DNA from: JBBSEZ01 sp038239195
Lineage (GTDB): Bacteria > Planctomycetota > Planctomycetia > Gemmatales > Gemmataceae
Assembly (NCBI GenBank): GCA_038239195.1
Contig: JBBSEZ010000106.1
Span: 1 to 24,787 of the forward strand
DNA: 24,787 nucleotides
Direction: 5' to 3'
Shown here: positions 23,607-24,787 of the stretch, piece by piece
Position numbering within the stretch: position 1 is the stretch's first letter
Layout of the letters: each line of letters begins with the position of its first letter
Notes under the pieces: generated by a model
The model's database searches: none
Told to the model about the DNA's origin: nothing
The model's input: only the letters and a program-made list of their open reading frames with translations
Program-made: the position numbers and the translations under genes

Positions 23607-24787
<1,181 letters not shown>

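Overview
The window is a very G+C-rich bacterial segment (about two thirds or more by eye) whose gene content points to a planctomycete, most likely of the Gemmataceae. The evidence is the combination of stand-alone WD40 proteins with a helical tail, a DUF1559 pilin-like protein, a DUF1549/DUF1553 protein with a CxxCH motif, a TIGR03067-type secreted protein, a PEP-CTERM protein, a PQQ-like propeller starting with a DWPGWRGP motif, a secreted caspase-like protein and large hybrid kinases. The window opens inside one gene and closes inside another, so it may be a whole contig. No rRNA, tRNA, CRISPR array, transposase or phage gene was seen.

Layout. 1-2594: a 5'-truncated WD40 protein and a small Cys-rich coiled-coil secreted protein. 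2741-5243: a secreted hypothetical protein, then a molybdenum module in which a molbindin and a secreted OB-like protein are divergent from a cytoplasmic ModE-like/ModA-like fusion. 5375-6657: a pilin-like DUF1559 protein convergent with a short, frameshifted WD40 protein. 6979-7960: a decayed or mis-sequenced stretch with a frameshifted small protein overlapping a zinc deaminase that loses its expected C-terminus, followed by remnants of another reading frame. 8140-12156: a four-PAS hybrid histidine kinase with REC and Hpt domains plus a response regulator carrying a zinc-finger-like tail. 12340-13484: a TIGR03067-like protein and a convergent PEP-CTERM protein. 13759-16881: a secreted caspase-like protein with five tandem repeats, then a frameshifted PiT phosphate transporter. 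17082-17704: two small hypothetical proteins. 17935-21084: a DUF1549/DUF1553 protein convergent with an SH3-like secreted protein across a strong hairpin. 21386-23352: deoC overlapping a PQQ-like propeller gene. 23607-end: a soluble multi-HAMP protein, truncated by the window end.

How the genes relate. Most transcription units are short. The clear functional couplings are the molybdate-responsive set (sensor-regulator opposite a molybdate-binding protein), the phosphorelay (kinase 39 bases before its likely partner regulator), the TGATG overlap of the small protein and the deaminase, and the GTGA overlap of deoC with the propeller gene. Many products carry signal peptides, so much of the region serves the planctomycete cell envelope.

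The most interesting items are the caspase with five copies of an unrecognised repeat of about 67 residues, the ModE-ModA fusion lacking a secretion signal, and an inverted-repeat element that seems to have been domesticated in frame as an interdomain linker of the hybrid kinase. Cautions: at least three genes have frameshifts at sites where one or two bases restore a good frame, and the last 45 or so bases resemble a degraded sequencing adapter. Part of the apparent pseudogenisation could therefore be sequence error.
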